Source: Pycnococcus provasolii
Lineage: Eukaryota; Chlorophyta; Pseudoscourfieldiophyceae; Pseudoscourfieldiales; Pycnococcaceae
NCBI GenBank assembly: GCA_938743325.2
Contig: OW568892.1
Span: 310,001-374,000, forward strand
Reading direction: 5' to 3'
Length of the DNA stretch: 64,000 bases
A program made the translations under genes and the position numbers. The notes beneath the pieces were generated by a model, which saw only the letters and a program-made list of their open reading frames with translations, made no database searches and was not told where the DNA came from. Below are positions 10,219-19,125 of this stretch, in pieces (within the stretch, counting starts at the first letter, position 1; every line of letters starts with the position of its first letter).

Positions 10219-10282
10219 CGGGTATTTCTCCTAACGCCCATCTATCGGCCCATGTTATTTTTCCAACATTCTTGAAATAATC

Positions 10283-11746
10283 ATGTCCGCCTCCAACATT
10301 AACGCGCCATTTCGTTCGTCAACTCTACGAAAAAAGTGGTTATCACAGGATGGCTCCTTCTCGGGATTCGCCTCCTTCATGACTTTTGTGACTGCAAGAC
10401 TGAGGTTCCCAGTCATGCCGTCCTCGGCGCACTCCTCGGCTTCGGCTTCAGGCTCGTCATCTTTGCTGCTTCCTGCCGCGTTTGGAGGGTCGGAGGCGGA
10501 AGCGTTTGACGAAAACGTCGCGGAATATGCAAACAAAGTCTGGACCAGAGACTCGGCACTCGTCGCCATGGCGATGAAAATCGCAGGAGTACCTACAGAA
10601 GAAGCTGCTACGCCAATCAGAGCGCTCGCTGACGTGTACGAACGACCGGAAAACGCGAAGTGCATGCAAATACTCATCGACAACCCAAACGCAACGTACA
10701 ACGACGAGACGTGTGCACCCATACGTTTCGACTGCGAAACGGGAAACAGGACGGACCCGTGGGGACACATGCAACTCGACGCCATCGGGCTGTTCCTGCT
10801 CGCCGTCGTCGACCTTGGACTCGCTGACACATACATCGCACTCGTCAAGAGATTTGTGCTGTACCTGTATGCCGTCGGGTACTGGAACAGGGAAGACAGG
10901 GGACACTGGGAGGAGAATAGCAGCAACGGAGCGCGATTCTCAAGCATCGGGTGCTGCGTCGCTGGGCTCAGGGCGGCGGAGGAAGCGCTCAGACGCAACG
11001 GCGACGACGAAACGGCGACGGTCGCAAAACATGCCAGCGAATTGGGAAACGCCGTTGTGCAGGATCGTCTGCAGGACCCGTCAGGACCCACGGAAGACTG
11101 GGGGAACATTCGCAAGCAAAACGGACGAAAGTACGACTCTGCCGTGTGCACGGTGCTCTTCCCCACAGTTGCGAAGTACCTGCGTCTCACGCACGAGCAG
11201 GGGCTGTCCATTTTCGTGCACTATCGCAAACTTGTAAGAAAACAGGGAATCGCAAGGTACGAAAATGATGCGTATTACACTGCGAATTTCCAGCAGCAGC
11301 TCACAGCATGGCGTGAGCAGAACGACGGCGTGAAATGGCCTCCTGGGGAGTTGATGGCGTCGTGGGCCGTTCCAGGCAAGGAGGCTCAGTGGACCATATT
11401 CGAACCGCTGCTCCTTTCCGGAGCGATTGCTGTCAACATCTGCTCGCAGTCGTGTTTCTCAATGCGCCGCATCCTTGCGTCGATCGAAGAGGAGGCGGAT
11501 GGCGACGACGTCAAGTTTCATGTGCATGAAAGCTATGTGTTCGTCAACGACGAACTCGAGCCGAACGACATCCGCGACTTGCTGTGGGGAATCGCGTACG
11601 TTCGTATGGCGCTCAAGCTGTTCCACGACAAGCTCAAGGAGAGTAAGACGTTCGAGGAGCAACTTGAGCAAATTTTAAAGGAGGAGATTGTTCTCACTGG
11701 AGTGAAGCCGCCTGAATATGCAAATCGTGAGCATGTTTCACTGTGA
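10283..11746 (+). CDS. GH15-like (glucoamylase / phosphorylase-kinase-alpha type) protein
   Basis: 487 residues. The helical-barrel features of GH15-type proteins are visible: VWTRDSALVAMAMK near residue 85, the substrate-groove segment WGHMQLDAIGLFLLAVVDLGL near 160, and GHWEENSSNGARFSSIG near 210. The last contains a Glu pair in the place of the general acid of glucoamylases. Phosphorylase kinase alpha/beta subunits use the same fold without hydrolysis, and the QLDA signature is close to theirs. No secretion signal is obvious, so a cytosolic role in glucan metabolism or a regulatory role is possible. The ATG is in frame shortly after the CCCTAA tract. Whether it cuts alpha-glucans is open. 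Confidence 0.55.
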   Translation: MSASNINAPFRSSTLRKKWLSQDGSFSGFASFMTFVTARLRFPVMPSSAHSSASASGSSSLLLPAAFGGSEAEAFDENVAEYANKVWTRDSALVAMAMKIAGVPTEEAATPIRALADVYERPENAKCMQILIDNPNATYNDETCAPIRFDCETGNRTDPWGHMQLDAIGLFLLAVVDLGLADTYIALVKRFVLYLYAVGYWNREDRGHWEENSSNGARFSSIGCCVAGLRAAEEALRRNGDDETATVAKHASELGNAVVQDRLQDPSGPTEDWGNIRKQNGRKYDSAVCTVLFPTVAKYLRLTHEQGLSIFVHYRKLVRKQGIARYENDAYYTANFQQQLTAWREQNDGVKWPPGELMASWAVPGKEAQWTIFEPLLLSGAIAVNICSQSCFSMRRILASIEEEADGDDVKFHVHESYVFVNDELEPNDIRDLLWGIAYVRMALKLFHDKLKESKTFEEQLEQILKEEIVLTGVKPPEYANREHVSL

Positions 11747-11952
11747 TTACTAACTAAGTTATCCCTATCGTGTTATGTACTAACGTATTCTGAATTATGT
11801 TTTCTTTTTTTTTGGTATTGGAAATGGATTTGGGGATGATTGATTACTGCACGACACCGACACAAATCACTCGATCTCTATCTTTTTCTACCAGGCGCCC
11901 GCGAACGACTGCAAACATGTTTTTCCAATTAACCGCCATCGTCATCAGGACT

Positions 11953-12639
11953 TCAGTGGTGCCGCTGTCGCTCATGCTTCATTTCTCGCAACTCTGCAAG
12001 TCGTGCGAGCTTTCTAGCCTTGCTCGCGAAGTCGTTCGCCTCCTGCACGGCACCATCCATGGCAGCTCGATGGCAAACCTTGGTGTTCACGCCGACAAAT
12101 TCGTCGTTCTTCCACTCGCCTCCATGGTGGCGGTGCGACGACGGTACGCCGCCGCCTTGGTTGACTGTCGTGAGAACCCCACAGCCGTGCATTTTGGAGT
12201 CGTGCCAGCGTCCTGCGAACGAGCTTCCATTTTTCCACGTGTAGATGCCGAATCCCTCCATTTGGTTCATGTCGTACGCGCCTTCGTACGTGTCACCATT
12301 TGGGTACTCGAAAGATCCCAATCCGTGGCACATTTCCCTTTTCGACAAACCTCTGTAGATTGCGCCGTCATCCCATCGAACTGTTTGCCACAGCAAGCGC
12401 TCTCCATCACCAGAATGACCTTGATGATGATTATGATGCGTACGATTACGTGGTGCCGTGAACTTCTGCTGCTGCTTTGACGATGAGGAGGAGGAGGGAG
12501 TAGCTGTTGTCGTTGTGGTGTCTTCACCACCACCACCACCACCACCATGCAGTTTCGCGACGACGGCGGACGCGGCACCACACGAGACGACAGAGAGACC
12601 CGCCCACGCGAGCGCGCCAGGAAACACGACAGGAGACAT
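11953..12639 (-). CDS. MORN-repeat protein with N-terminal membrane segment
   Basis: 228 residues from the ATG at 12639; the in-frame sequence upstream has no ATG and is A/T-rich, like a leader. Residues 1-25 are hydrophobic (a signal or anchor). A Gly-, Thr- and Ser-rich spacer follows. Two to three MORN units come next: the clear one is GLGSFEYPNGDTYEGAY, the next is GFGIYTWKNGSSFAGRW, and a degenerate third contains HHGGEWKNDEFVG. MORN repeats often bind membranes or act as scaffolds. The C-terminal 45 residues are basic and probably helical. Partner and place in the cell are unknown. Confidence 0.7.
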   Translation of the reverse strand: MSPVVFPGALAWAGLSVVSCGAASAVVAKLHGGGGGGGEDTTTTTATPSSSSSSKQQQKFTAPRNRTHHNHHQGHSGDGERLLWQTVRWDDGAIYRGLSKREMCHGLGSFEYPNGDTYEGAYDMNQMEGFGIYTWKNGSSFAGRWHDSKMHGCGVLTTVNQGGGVPSSHRHHGGEWKNDEFVGVNTKVCHRAAMDGAVQEANDFASKARKLARLAELREMKHERQRHH

Positions 12640-12892
12640 TATTAGACTATGGAATTGTTTTTTTTTGAACGAAAACAAAATTAATAAAAAACAAAAAAAT
12701 GGGGGAATTTCGGATCGGAGCAGGGCATTTTCCACTGAACTCTTGAGTTTCCCGCCCCGGGCCCGGGTTTCATTCGATGGAAAAAGCGCGTCGTCAGGCA
12801 AGGCAAACAAACCCCCATCGGAATCAGAAACGCGATGATCCGTTCGGGGATGATTTACAGTTGTCTATGTACGTGCTGTGGAAGCCTTATTG

Positions 12893-14743
12893 TTACTCGT
12901 CGTCGTCGTCGTAGTCATGATGGTTGGCCGCGATGTAGTCTTCCGCGCTGGCCCCTTCTCGCATCTCAGGCAACGGCGCGCCGTTTAGCTCGCCGAACTT
13001 GTGGCGCACGTACGTGTAGTTGTCGTCAAAATCAGGCATCGCAGGGAGCGCGTTGTGCTCCTCCTCAAACTCGGGAACTTCGAAGAACGTCCCGTCGCCA
13101 TCACTGTACACTCCATCACTTTCTGACTCGGAGCGGTACAGCACGGCATCAATGGCGTGCGCGACAGATCCACCCCTTTGTTCGAAATGGTTAGCATACA
13201 TGCCTTGGAAACGCCTTCTCACGTTTGAGATTGTCAGCGCCTCGCCTGCACCAAATGTGTCTCTGACAGCCTTCAAAGCCTCGATCCAGCCACGCACAAA
13301 GCTAGGATAAATGTCCCTAGCTCGCACTTCGACAGGAATGCGATCCATAAGCCACACATCGTCAACTTGCCAAGGCTCGAGCGGTTCCCTTGGAGTATAG
13401 TTTTCTAGAGAATCATTGCAAACGTCATAGCAAACCTCCGACGCAACCTTCAAGCGGTACATCATGCGCGGCGATAAGCAACCATGGACCAATCCAGCTC
13501 GTTGTTCGTCAGATAGCAAAGCTTCAAACACGTTGATGAGACGCGTATGAATCGACGGATCTCGTTCGCCATATTTCTTGGCGTATGATTGAAATGAATC
13601 CACGACAATGGAAGCTGGAGACTGTCCTTTCTCATCCAACAGTGTGCGATTCGCGCCAACCTCCACCAACCTGCGCACGATACGAATAATCTCATTTGTC
13701 TTCTCTTCCCGAGATCCGATAGCTCTCACCGCGAGGATGTGAAGAGGCGTTTCTCCTTTGCCATTTTGATTATTCACATCCGCGCCCAAGCGAATGAACA
13801 TCTCGAAGACAGGAAGTTTCCACTCCATACTTGCACAATGATGCAAAGCATGGGTGCGTGCGAGATCGGCGCCTCTGGCAAGCAAGGCACGCACCTCATT
13901 CTCACTCGGCGGACCTGCATTATTAAACCTACCTGCATCGTCGACCACGTCGAACTTACGTTTGAGCTCCTTATCTGCATCCGAGAGCGCCATTCGAGCC
14001 GCCGCCGCCGTATTTGGTGGCAAGACGAGCGCATTAGCTTGCTCTATGGTAAGCTTTTCGCGAGTCTCGCGTACAGAGAACCAAAATCCATGGAGAGAAT
14101 GCGCGCTCGCGACTCCTGCCGGTGCCCAGAAACCTGCACGCGCAAAGTAGCGGCGCAGACGGTCGAGGTCCCAGGCTGCAGCACCTCCGTTGCCCTCCTC
14201 GCTCGTGAGCGGGAACGGCCTGAGCGCCGCGAGACTCCACGTTTGAGAGCGTTGCGGTCGTTGCATCCAACTGCCTGGCTGAGTTGACGCACCAGCACTA
14301 GGTGCGGGCACGAGTTCGCGCTCGAGCAGGTCGTCCATGAGCTTAAGGCCAAGTCCTGCGCCTCGGTGCTCGGGATCCACACGTAACGTCTCGATGAGCA
14401 CTAAAGGACCGTGCTCAGCGCTTTTTCTCCACTTGTTGTGTGAAGCGATTGCGGGCACGGGTTTGCGCCCTCGTTCGTCGAAGAGTGCAGCAAGCAATTC
14501 TCCCTCCTCCGTCTCCTCGTCGAGCATGAGAAACAGAGACTGGCGACGGTCGCAAAGGGTAACCTCCATCTCCGCACATGGTTTGTCGTCACTGTCGTCG
14601 TCACTGGTTCGGGTTCGCTTCAAGGCAGGTGTTGATTGGCCGGTCGAGACCAATTGGTGCGCTGTGCCGTGTATATGTGTCACGCCGTCATCAAGTTCGT
14701 CTAACCGCGTCCACACGAAGCGGTAGGAAGGCTGTTGTGGCAT
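12893..14743 (-). CDS. GNAT acetyltransferase-like domain fused to ankyrin repeats
   Basis: 616 residues. The N-terminal part has an acetyl-CoA-binding GNAT core: LIETLRVDPEHRGAGLGLKL at about residues 112-131, where HRGAGLG is the pyrophosphate-binding loop. The middle (about 270-400) carries ankyrin-type units, best seen in the GADVNNQNGKGETPLHILAV segment and in VGANRTLLDEKGQSPASI. The last 200 residues are unassigned and end in an acidic tail. GNAT enzymes move acetyl groups to amines; the ankyrin part would bind the substrate or anchor the enzyme. The substrate is unknown. The start is the first ATG, close to a TTAGGG tract in the divergent intergenic stretch. Confidence 0.7.
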   Translation of the reverse strand: MPQQPSYRFVWTRLDELDDGVTHIHGTAHQLVSTGQSTPALKRTRTSDDDSDDKPCAEMEVTLCDRRQSLFLMLDEETEEGELLAALFDERGRKPVPAIASHNKWRKSAEHGPLVLIETLRVDPEHRGAGLGLKLMDDLLERELVPAPSAGASTQPGSWMQRPQRSQTWSLAALRPFPLTSEEGNGGAAAWDLDRLRRYFARAGFWAPAGVASAHSLHGFWFSVRETREKLTIEQANALVLPPNTAAAARMALSDADKELKRKFDVVDDAGRFNNAGPPSENEVRALLARGADLARTHALHHCASMEWKLPVFEMFIRLGADVNNQNGKGETPLHILAVRAIGSREEKTNEIIRIVRRLVEVGANRTLLDEKGQSPASIVVDSFQSYAKKYGERDPSIHTRLINVFEALLSDEQRAGLVHGCLSPRMMYRLKVASEVCYDVCNDSLENYTPREPLEPWQVDDVWLMDRIPVEVRARDIYPSFVRGWIEALKAVRDTFGAGEALTISNVRRRFQGMYANHFEQRGGSVAHAIDAVLYRSESESDGVYSDGDGTFFEVPEFEEEHNALPAMPDFDDNYTYVRHKFGELNGAPLPEMREGASAEDYIAANHHDYDDDDE

Positions 14744-14786
14744 GTTTCGAATGGCGGGAGAGATCGATCGATCGGAGGAGGGAGCG

Positions 14787-14834
14787 TTAGGGTTAGGGTT
14801 AGGGTTAGGGTTCGGATTAGGATTAGGGTTCGGG
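14787..14834 (+). repeat. TTAGGG tract between divergent genes
   Basis: Four TTAGGG units followed by degenerate copies (TTCGGATTAGGATTAGGG). It lies 44 bp upstream of the GNAT-ankyrin start and about 90 bp upstream of the next plus-strand start. Confidence 0.92.
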
Positions 14835-14920
14835 CTGGAATTCTGTGTTCAGATCTGGGGGATTCGTCGTTTTTTCCGGGACCCTTTCCTCCTTTTTGCT
14901 TTGCCTACTCGCACAATATC

Positions 14921-15640
14921 ATGCTTCGCATGTCACCCGTTTATAAAGGTGGTGCTCGTGGTATTGGCGGCTTTGATCGTTCTACCGTTAAGAAGAAGAT
15001 GGATCATAGATGTCTTCGTGCGTGCTATCTCAGTGGTCCTTGTGCACGTGCACGTGGTGTTAGTGGTGGTAATAAGAATAGTTCTCTTGGTGGTGGTGTG
15101 CTGTGTGCTCCTCGAAGGCCTCGAACTCGGATTCATGGCGGAGAAGAAAGCCGACTCTCAGAACCTTCCGCGGAGGAGGCGCGCGTTGAAGGGATTAAGG
15201 CAATTGCGGCTGCAAGCGCTATATTTGTCACACTGTCAGTAGCAGGACACAGCGTGCCGCAACTTGACGACGCAATGAGACAGTCGCGCGCCGACGATGA
15301 CGCGAGGGATGCTAACTTGGGCATTTCGCCGCTGACGGGGAAACGCGAGCCGCCACCCCCTGGACGCGGTGGCGCATACGGTATGACGCGCTTCCTTCTG
15401 GACGGTGACGTGAGGGGCTTAGACAGGCTCGAGGGTGCGACGCTGGTTGGTGGACCGCTTGCACTTGCTCCAGGTCTTGCGGCGTGCACGTTGCTGTCGT
15501 TGGGGTTAGCGAAGGCGAGCAAGACGGTACCTGCTTACAAGACATGGAAGTACACAGGATATGGCGTGATAGGTTTTGTTGTATTATTACTACTCATAGT
15601 AGGAATAAGCGAAATATGCGGAGGCGTGAACCTTAGATGA
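14921..15640 (+). CDS. Predicted multi-pass membrane protein, possibly plastid-targeted, unknown function
   Basis: 239 residues from the ATG at 14921, with a second ATG at 14930. Translation further upstream would run through the TTAGGG tract as an Arg-Val repeat and is not credible. The first 90 residues are basic and Ser/Gly-rich, like a plastid or mitochondrial transit peptide. Three hydrophobic stretches follow: about residues 97-117 (AIAAASAIFVTLSVAG), 180-205 (GPLALAPGLAACTLLSLGLA) and 215-234 (YGVIGFVVLLLLIVGI). I do not recognise the family. The frame stays open over the hydrophobic segments, which supports a real gene. Confidence 0.45.
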   Translation: MLRMSPVYKGGARGIGGFDRSTVKKKMDHRCLRACYLSGPCARARGVSGGNKNSSLGGGVLCAPRRPRTRIHGGEESRLSEPSAEEARVEGIKAIAAASAIFVTLSVAGHSVPQLDDAMRQSRADDDARDANLGISPLTGKREPPPPGRGGAYGMTRFLLDGDVRGLDRLEGATLVGGPLALAPGLAACTLLSLGLAKASKTVPAYKTWKYTGYGVIGFVVLLLLIVGISEICGGVNLR

Positions 15641-16001
15641 AATGGCGAAGAATGACCAAATCATGCAGGCAGTTGCCACATTTAAAATATTTTTAATATT
15701 CTTGGACGCATAAACCGAAACAAAAAAAAACAATCCCTGGGACTGGGAGAAGTTGTTTTTCTTCCAAAAGAAACTGGGACCTGGGACTTCCCCTAAAATC
15801 GTAAAAATACCAAATTCATAACCAGGATATACAACCACGGAATTAATTCCCCTGTTGTGTTTGAATGCATGACCACCACTCATATTTTAATATCGTACAT
15901 ACCTATTTCACTTCTTCGTCCCATCACTTCATCATCATCACGACGAGCTGCCATCACTCCCTCCTTCATCATCTGAATTGTCTGCTCTCCTTTGAATTAA
16001 G
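15641..16001. other. A/T-rich intergenic stretch
   Basis: A/T-rich flank with an A-run at about 15721-15731 and CATCATC-rich sequence before the next start. Nothing else is seen. Confidence 0.6.
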
Positions 16002-17201
16002 ATGTTCGCGAAGATTAGGAATGTTCCAGGTGCTCTGCTTCTCTTTTACAGTGTCCTTTGTGTTAATTCCATGTTGTCACGTTCTCTCCCTGTTGGGGCG
16101 TATCGCACAGATTCCATCCCGCTGTCCACATCTACATCTGCAGATGAAGGAGTTCTGCCTTTGATTGTACCAACCACGCAGATTGTCGAGAACGAACGCA
16201 CCCAGACGAAATTCCCGCTTGTTGTGTTCATGCACGGATTCTGCCTCGACCCGCAGCGACAAATTGAAACGATGGCGGGATTCAAACAACTCGTCGACTC
16301 CGAGCAATTTGCACTCGCACTTCCCAGCGGACCGTCGAACGGAGGTGGCGTCATGCTGCCCATCTGCAGAACGTGGGATGGAACAGATGGAAGCAGGTTC
16401 ATGCTCCCTCTCTACATGACCAAGCCGCAGGGCGATGTGCCGTTCGTCAAGAACGTCGTGGCGAAATCTGTCGAGCACATGAACAAGATTGGAAAGCCTG
16501 TCGACCCCACTCGCATCTACGCGATGGGAGTCGCGAATGGCGCATTCATGGCGCACCGCATTGCGTGCGACATGCCTGACGTGTTTGCCGCGGTGAGCGC
16601 GTACACCGGAGCGACTGGCGCAAACGATGCGGACAGCACGTGCAAGCGCAACTGGGAGACGCTCGGCGGAACGAACGTGCTGCAGCTGCACGGAGATGCG
16701 GACACGTGGGTTCCGTACGAGGGAGGCATCAATTGGCCAGGTTCGGCGGAGAGTGCGCGGCTGGTGGCAAGTGGCATGGGATGCGACGTGAACAAGAAGC
16801 AGACAGACGAGACGACCGTGGGCGGTTTCGCCGTGACGGAGACGTCGTACGACACGTGTCCAGCGGGTACATCTAGCGTCGAGTGGCGCGTCAAGGGCAT
16901 GGACCATCTTCCGGAAGGCGGCAGTGGTTTGAAACCTCTGCTTCAGAAGGCGTTGGATTGGATGTTGGATCACGAAAAGCCCGGCGCGTCGGATGCGACA
17001 CTCACAGCGGCGTTGAAAGGCGCTTCGCCTGGTAATGGCGGCGACGCGAACGCCCCGCGCGCAACCCCGCTAACCGGCGTGAGCGCCGGAAGCGTGTTGA
17101 ACTTCTTGGGCGGTCGTCCTCAGATGCTCGCAGAGTTTGCGGGTGCGGCAGTCGGCGAGGCGGGACGGAGCAGCAGCCTAGCCGCGGGAGGCCGCCGCTA
17201 G
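16002..17201 (+). CDS. Secreted PHB-depolymerase/feruloyl-esterase-like protein lacking the Ser nucleophile
   Basis: 399 residues with a signal peptide at about 1-27. The alpha/beta-hydrolase body matches the CE1/LpqC group: the oxyanion-hole segment PLVVFMHGF near residue 73, DPTRIYAMGVANGAFMAHR near 168, the acid-bearing loop LHGDADTWVPYEGG near 227, and GMDHLPEGG near 300 holding the catalytic-type His. The nucleophile elbow, normally GxSxG, reads GVANG, so Ala (codon GCG) stands where Ser should be. The Asp and His positions are kept. The protein is therefore probably a binding or structural pseudoenzyme, unless a nearby residue substitutes. A Gly/Ala-rich tail of about 75 residues follows. 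Confidence 0.75.
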   Translation: MFAKIRNVPGALLLFYSVLCVNSMLSRSLPVGAYRTDSIPLSTSTSADEGVLPLIVPTTQIVENERTQTKFPLVVFMHGFCLDPQRQIETMAGFKQLVDSEQFALALPSGPSNGGGVMLPICRTWDGTDGSRFMLPLYMTKPQGDVPFVKNVVAKSVEHMNKIGKPVDPTRIYAMGVANGAFMAHRIACDMPDVFAAVSAYTGATGANDADSTCKRNWETLGGTNVLQLHGDADTWVPYEGGINWPGSAESARLVASGMGCDVNKKQTDETTVGGFAVTETSYDTCPAGTSSVEWRVKGMDHLPEGGSGLKPLLQKALDWMLDHEKPGASDATLTAALKGASPGNGGDANAPRATPLTGVSAGSVLNFLGGRPQMLAEFAGAAVGEAGRSSSLAAGGRR

Positions 17202-17858
17202 AAGTGCGTACGCAGAATCACTCCACTCACCTTGGAAGCAAGGTCAAAGCAAGGTGAAACATACACGAATGAATGAAGACCGACCAGTCTGTTGTTGTTA
17301 CTATGGTAAGAAAAAGAAAGGAAATAACGTGTGTTGAATGAATGAACGTAGAAAGAGACCTGTCATCAAGAATGTGCAACCTACAGCACTTCTTCTTTTC
17401 ACGCACGCATATACCTAGAGCGATACATACACGTGACACGTCAAGTAAGTTAAGTGGAACCTCATTCTGGACACACACAAGAACATCCTCGCATGCATGA
17501 CCCTGTCTCTGTTGAACAACAATAACACCTACCTACCCTTATAGAAGAGGTTCACGGGTTCATTATAGTCTATTATGTTGGCACCTGTGATATTTATTTG
17601 ATGAAATCCAATCCAATCCAATAATCACGCATGCGAGGCCTTTATATGTGAACTTGTTTCCCACCTGGACCACCGGTCAAAAGGCAAAACCACCACAGAG
17701 GCACAGACTGACAGTTGAGAGAAGAAGATGCCCCGTGGCCGTGGGGAGAAGAAGAATGGTCACCCTGGGCATGCGTTAGGGTTTCCACTAACCCTAGATC
17801 GGATTCCCTTTCCCTCTCCCACCACAAACCGACAGAAATAAAAGTGCACGCCGCCGCC
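17202..17858. other. Intergenic region upstream of Sen34
   Basis: No gene supported. It holds GAATGAATGAA-like runs near 17335, and a back-to-back GTTAGGG...CCCTAG pair at 17775-17797, about 60 bp before the Sen34 start. Confidence 0.6.
17775..17797. repeat. Inverted TTAGGG/CCCTAG pair in the Sen34 upstream region
   Basis: GTTAGGGTTT followed by CACTAACCCTAG: two telomere-type units head to head. Confidence 0.75.
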
Positions 17859-19091
17859 ATGATGGCCGCTCCGAATGGGACTAGTGGCGCAGCATCATGT
17901 GACGCCGCCTTCTTTCCTAATCACATGTCACTTCAAAGTCCCCCCAGTGGCAGTGGCAGTGGCAGTGCTTGGCCCCCTGCTCCCCTTCCATGTATGGACC
18001 GCATTTCTGTTCACTTATTAGGTCGTCGTCGTGGCCTCGTTTGGAACGCGCAATCCGCCCTTGTGCTGCGACGTGACTTTGGGATCGTTGGTGCGATGAT
18101 TGGTCACCCGCCTCGTTCCCTGGGATCTTCGCGTGTCCTTCCCCTTGAACTTGCACCTGAGGAAGTGTACCTGTGCCTGAAAAGAGGATACTGTCGACTT
18201 TTCGCACAGACGCCCTCATCGGCTCACCCGTCTCATCCGTCGCCATCCATGTCAAAGTCTCTCAATTCTTTAGGGGCAACAACAACAACAACAAATAATA
18301 ATAATAATAATAGTAAAAGAAAGCGAGAAGACAAACTGGGAGGAGAAGAAGAGATGAGTGACGACGACGACGACGACGACGGGCAGCAGCGTCCTGGAGG
18401 AGCCAAAAAAAATACCAAAGGTGGTGGTTCTTCGTCAGGAGGAGGCGGTGGTGGTGTCGAGTACGTGAGCTACCCGTACGACATCAAGTCCATCAACGCA
18501 CTCGCTGACTCGAAAAAGGTTGTCATCGTACCTCGACTGCGAAATGCCAGAGAAAAACAGCTCGCTGACCAAGGTGGTGGCGACCAAGTCTCTCGACCTG
18601 TCGTAGGTGAAGAAGTCACGCTGGATAAGTGGGACTTCCCCAGCGACGAAGCGGAGCGCGTTCGCTGTCTCGTCTACGAAGACTTGCACAACCGAGGATA
18701 TCGCATCACGGGCGGGTGCAAGTTCGGCGCCGACTATCTCGCGTACCCCGACGACCCACTGCGTTTCCACGCAACCATGTCAGTGCGCGTTGTCACAGAC
18801 TGGTGCGAACCTTTCCACGCTAGAGCTCTTTCTGGTTTCCTCCGATGCTCGCACGCCGCTCGCAAGCACGCCGTGTATGCCGGGGTGGAGCCAAGCGATG
18901 ACGACGCAAGTGCAGGCACACGCGTCGTTTACCTGACGGGCATGCCTGACGGCGGCTTCGCGGGTGTGGCTGCCGCTGCGGAGGCTGGAAAAGTGGAGGA
19001 GGATGCTGATGGCGACGATGACGACGACGATGACGACGGCGGCGGCGGCGACCAACAAACCAATACAACCAATAATGTAGTAGTTTTGTAA
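17859..19091 (+). CDS. SEN34: tRNA-splicing endonuclease subunit Sen34
   Basis: 410 residues from the ATG at 17859, in a strong GCCGCCATG context. Sen34 is the catalytic subunit that cuts the 3' splice site of intron-bearing pre-tRNAs. The N-terminal fold domain spans about 40-120. A long low-complexity insertion (Asn, acidic, Gly) fills about 135-205. The nuclease domain contains YEDLHNRGYRITGGCKFGAD, followed by YLAYPDDPLRFHA near 292-304 with the Tyr and His of the catalytic triad, and a Lys in AARKHAVYAG near 335. The C-terminus is acidic. An upstream in-frame ATG exists, but the added residues are unlike the family. It converges with VPS35 with only 34 bp between the stops. Confidence 0.85.
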   Translation: MMAAPNGTSGAASCDAAFFPNHMSLQSPPSGSGSGSAWPPAPLPCMDRISVHLLGRRRGLVWNAQSALVLRRDFGIVGAMIGHPPRSLGSSRVLPLELAPEEVYLCLKRGYCRLFAQTPSSAHPSHPSPSMSKSLNSLGATTTTTNNNNNNSKRKREDKLGGEEEMSDDDDDDDGQQRPGGAKKNTKGGGSSSGGGGGGVEYVSYPYDIKSINALADSKKVVIVPRLRNAREKQLADQGGGDQVSRPVVGEEVTLDKWDFPSDEAERVRCLVYEDLHNRGYRITGGCKFGADYLAYPDDPLRFHATMSVRVVTDWCEPFHARALSGFLRCSHAARKHAVYAGVEPSDDDASAGTRVVYLTGMPDGGFAGVAAAAEAGKVEEDADGDDDDDDDDGGGGDQQTNTTNNVVVL

Positions 19092-19125
19092 TTCTCTTTT
19101 TTTTTAAATCTTCAATCAAAATACT

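Larger units (their letters stand above)
9475..10282. other. Intergenic region between divergent channel and GH15-like genes
   Basis: No gene is supported. It contains an imperfect tandem duplication of about 80 bp (9730-9890) and a CCCTAA tract just before the GH15-like gene. Confidence 0.7.

Noticed and set aside
14735-14920. Upstream extension of the plus-strand gene at 14921
   Set aside because: It would translate the TTAGGG tract as an Arg-Val/Ile repeat and begins at a non-ATG codon.
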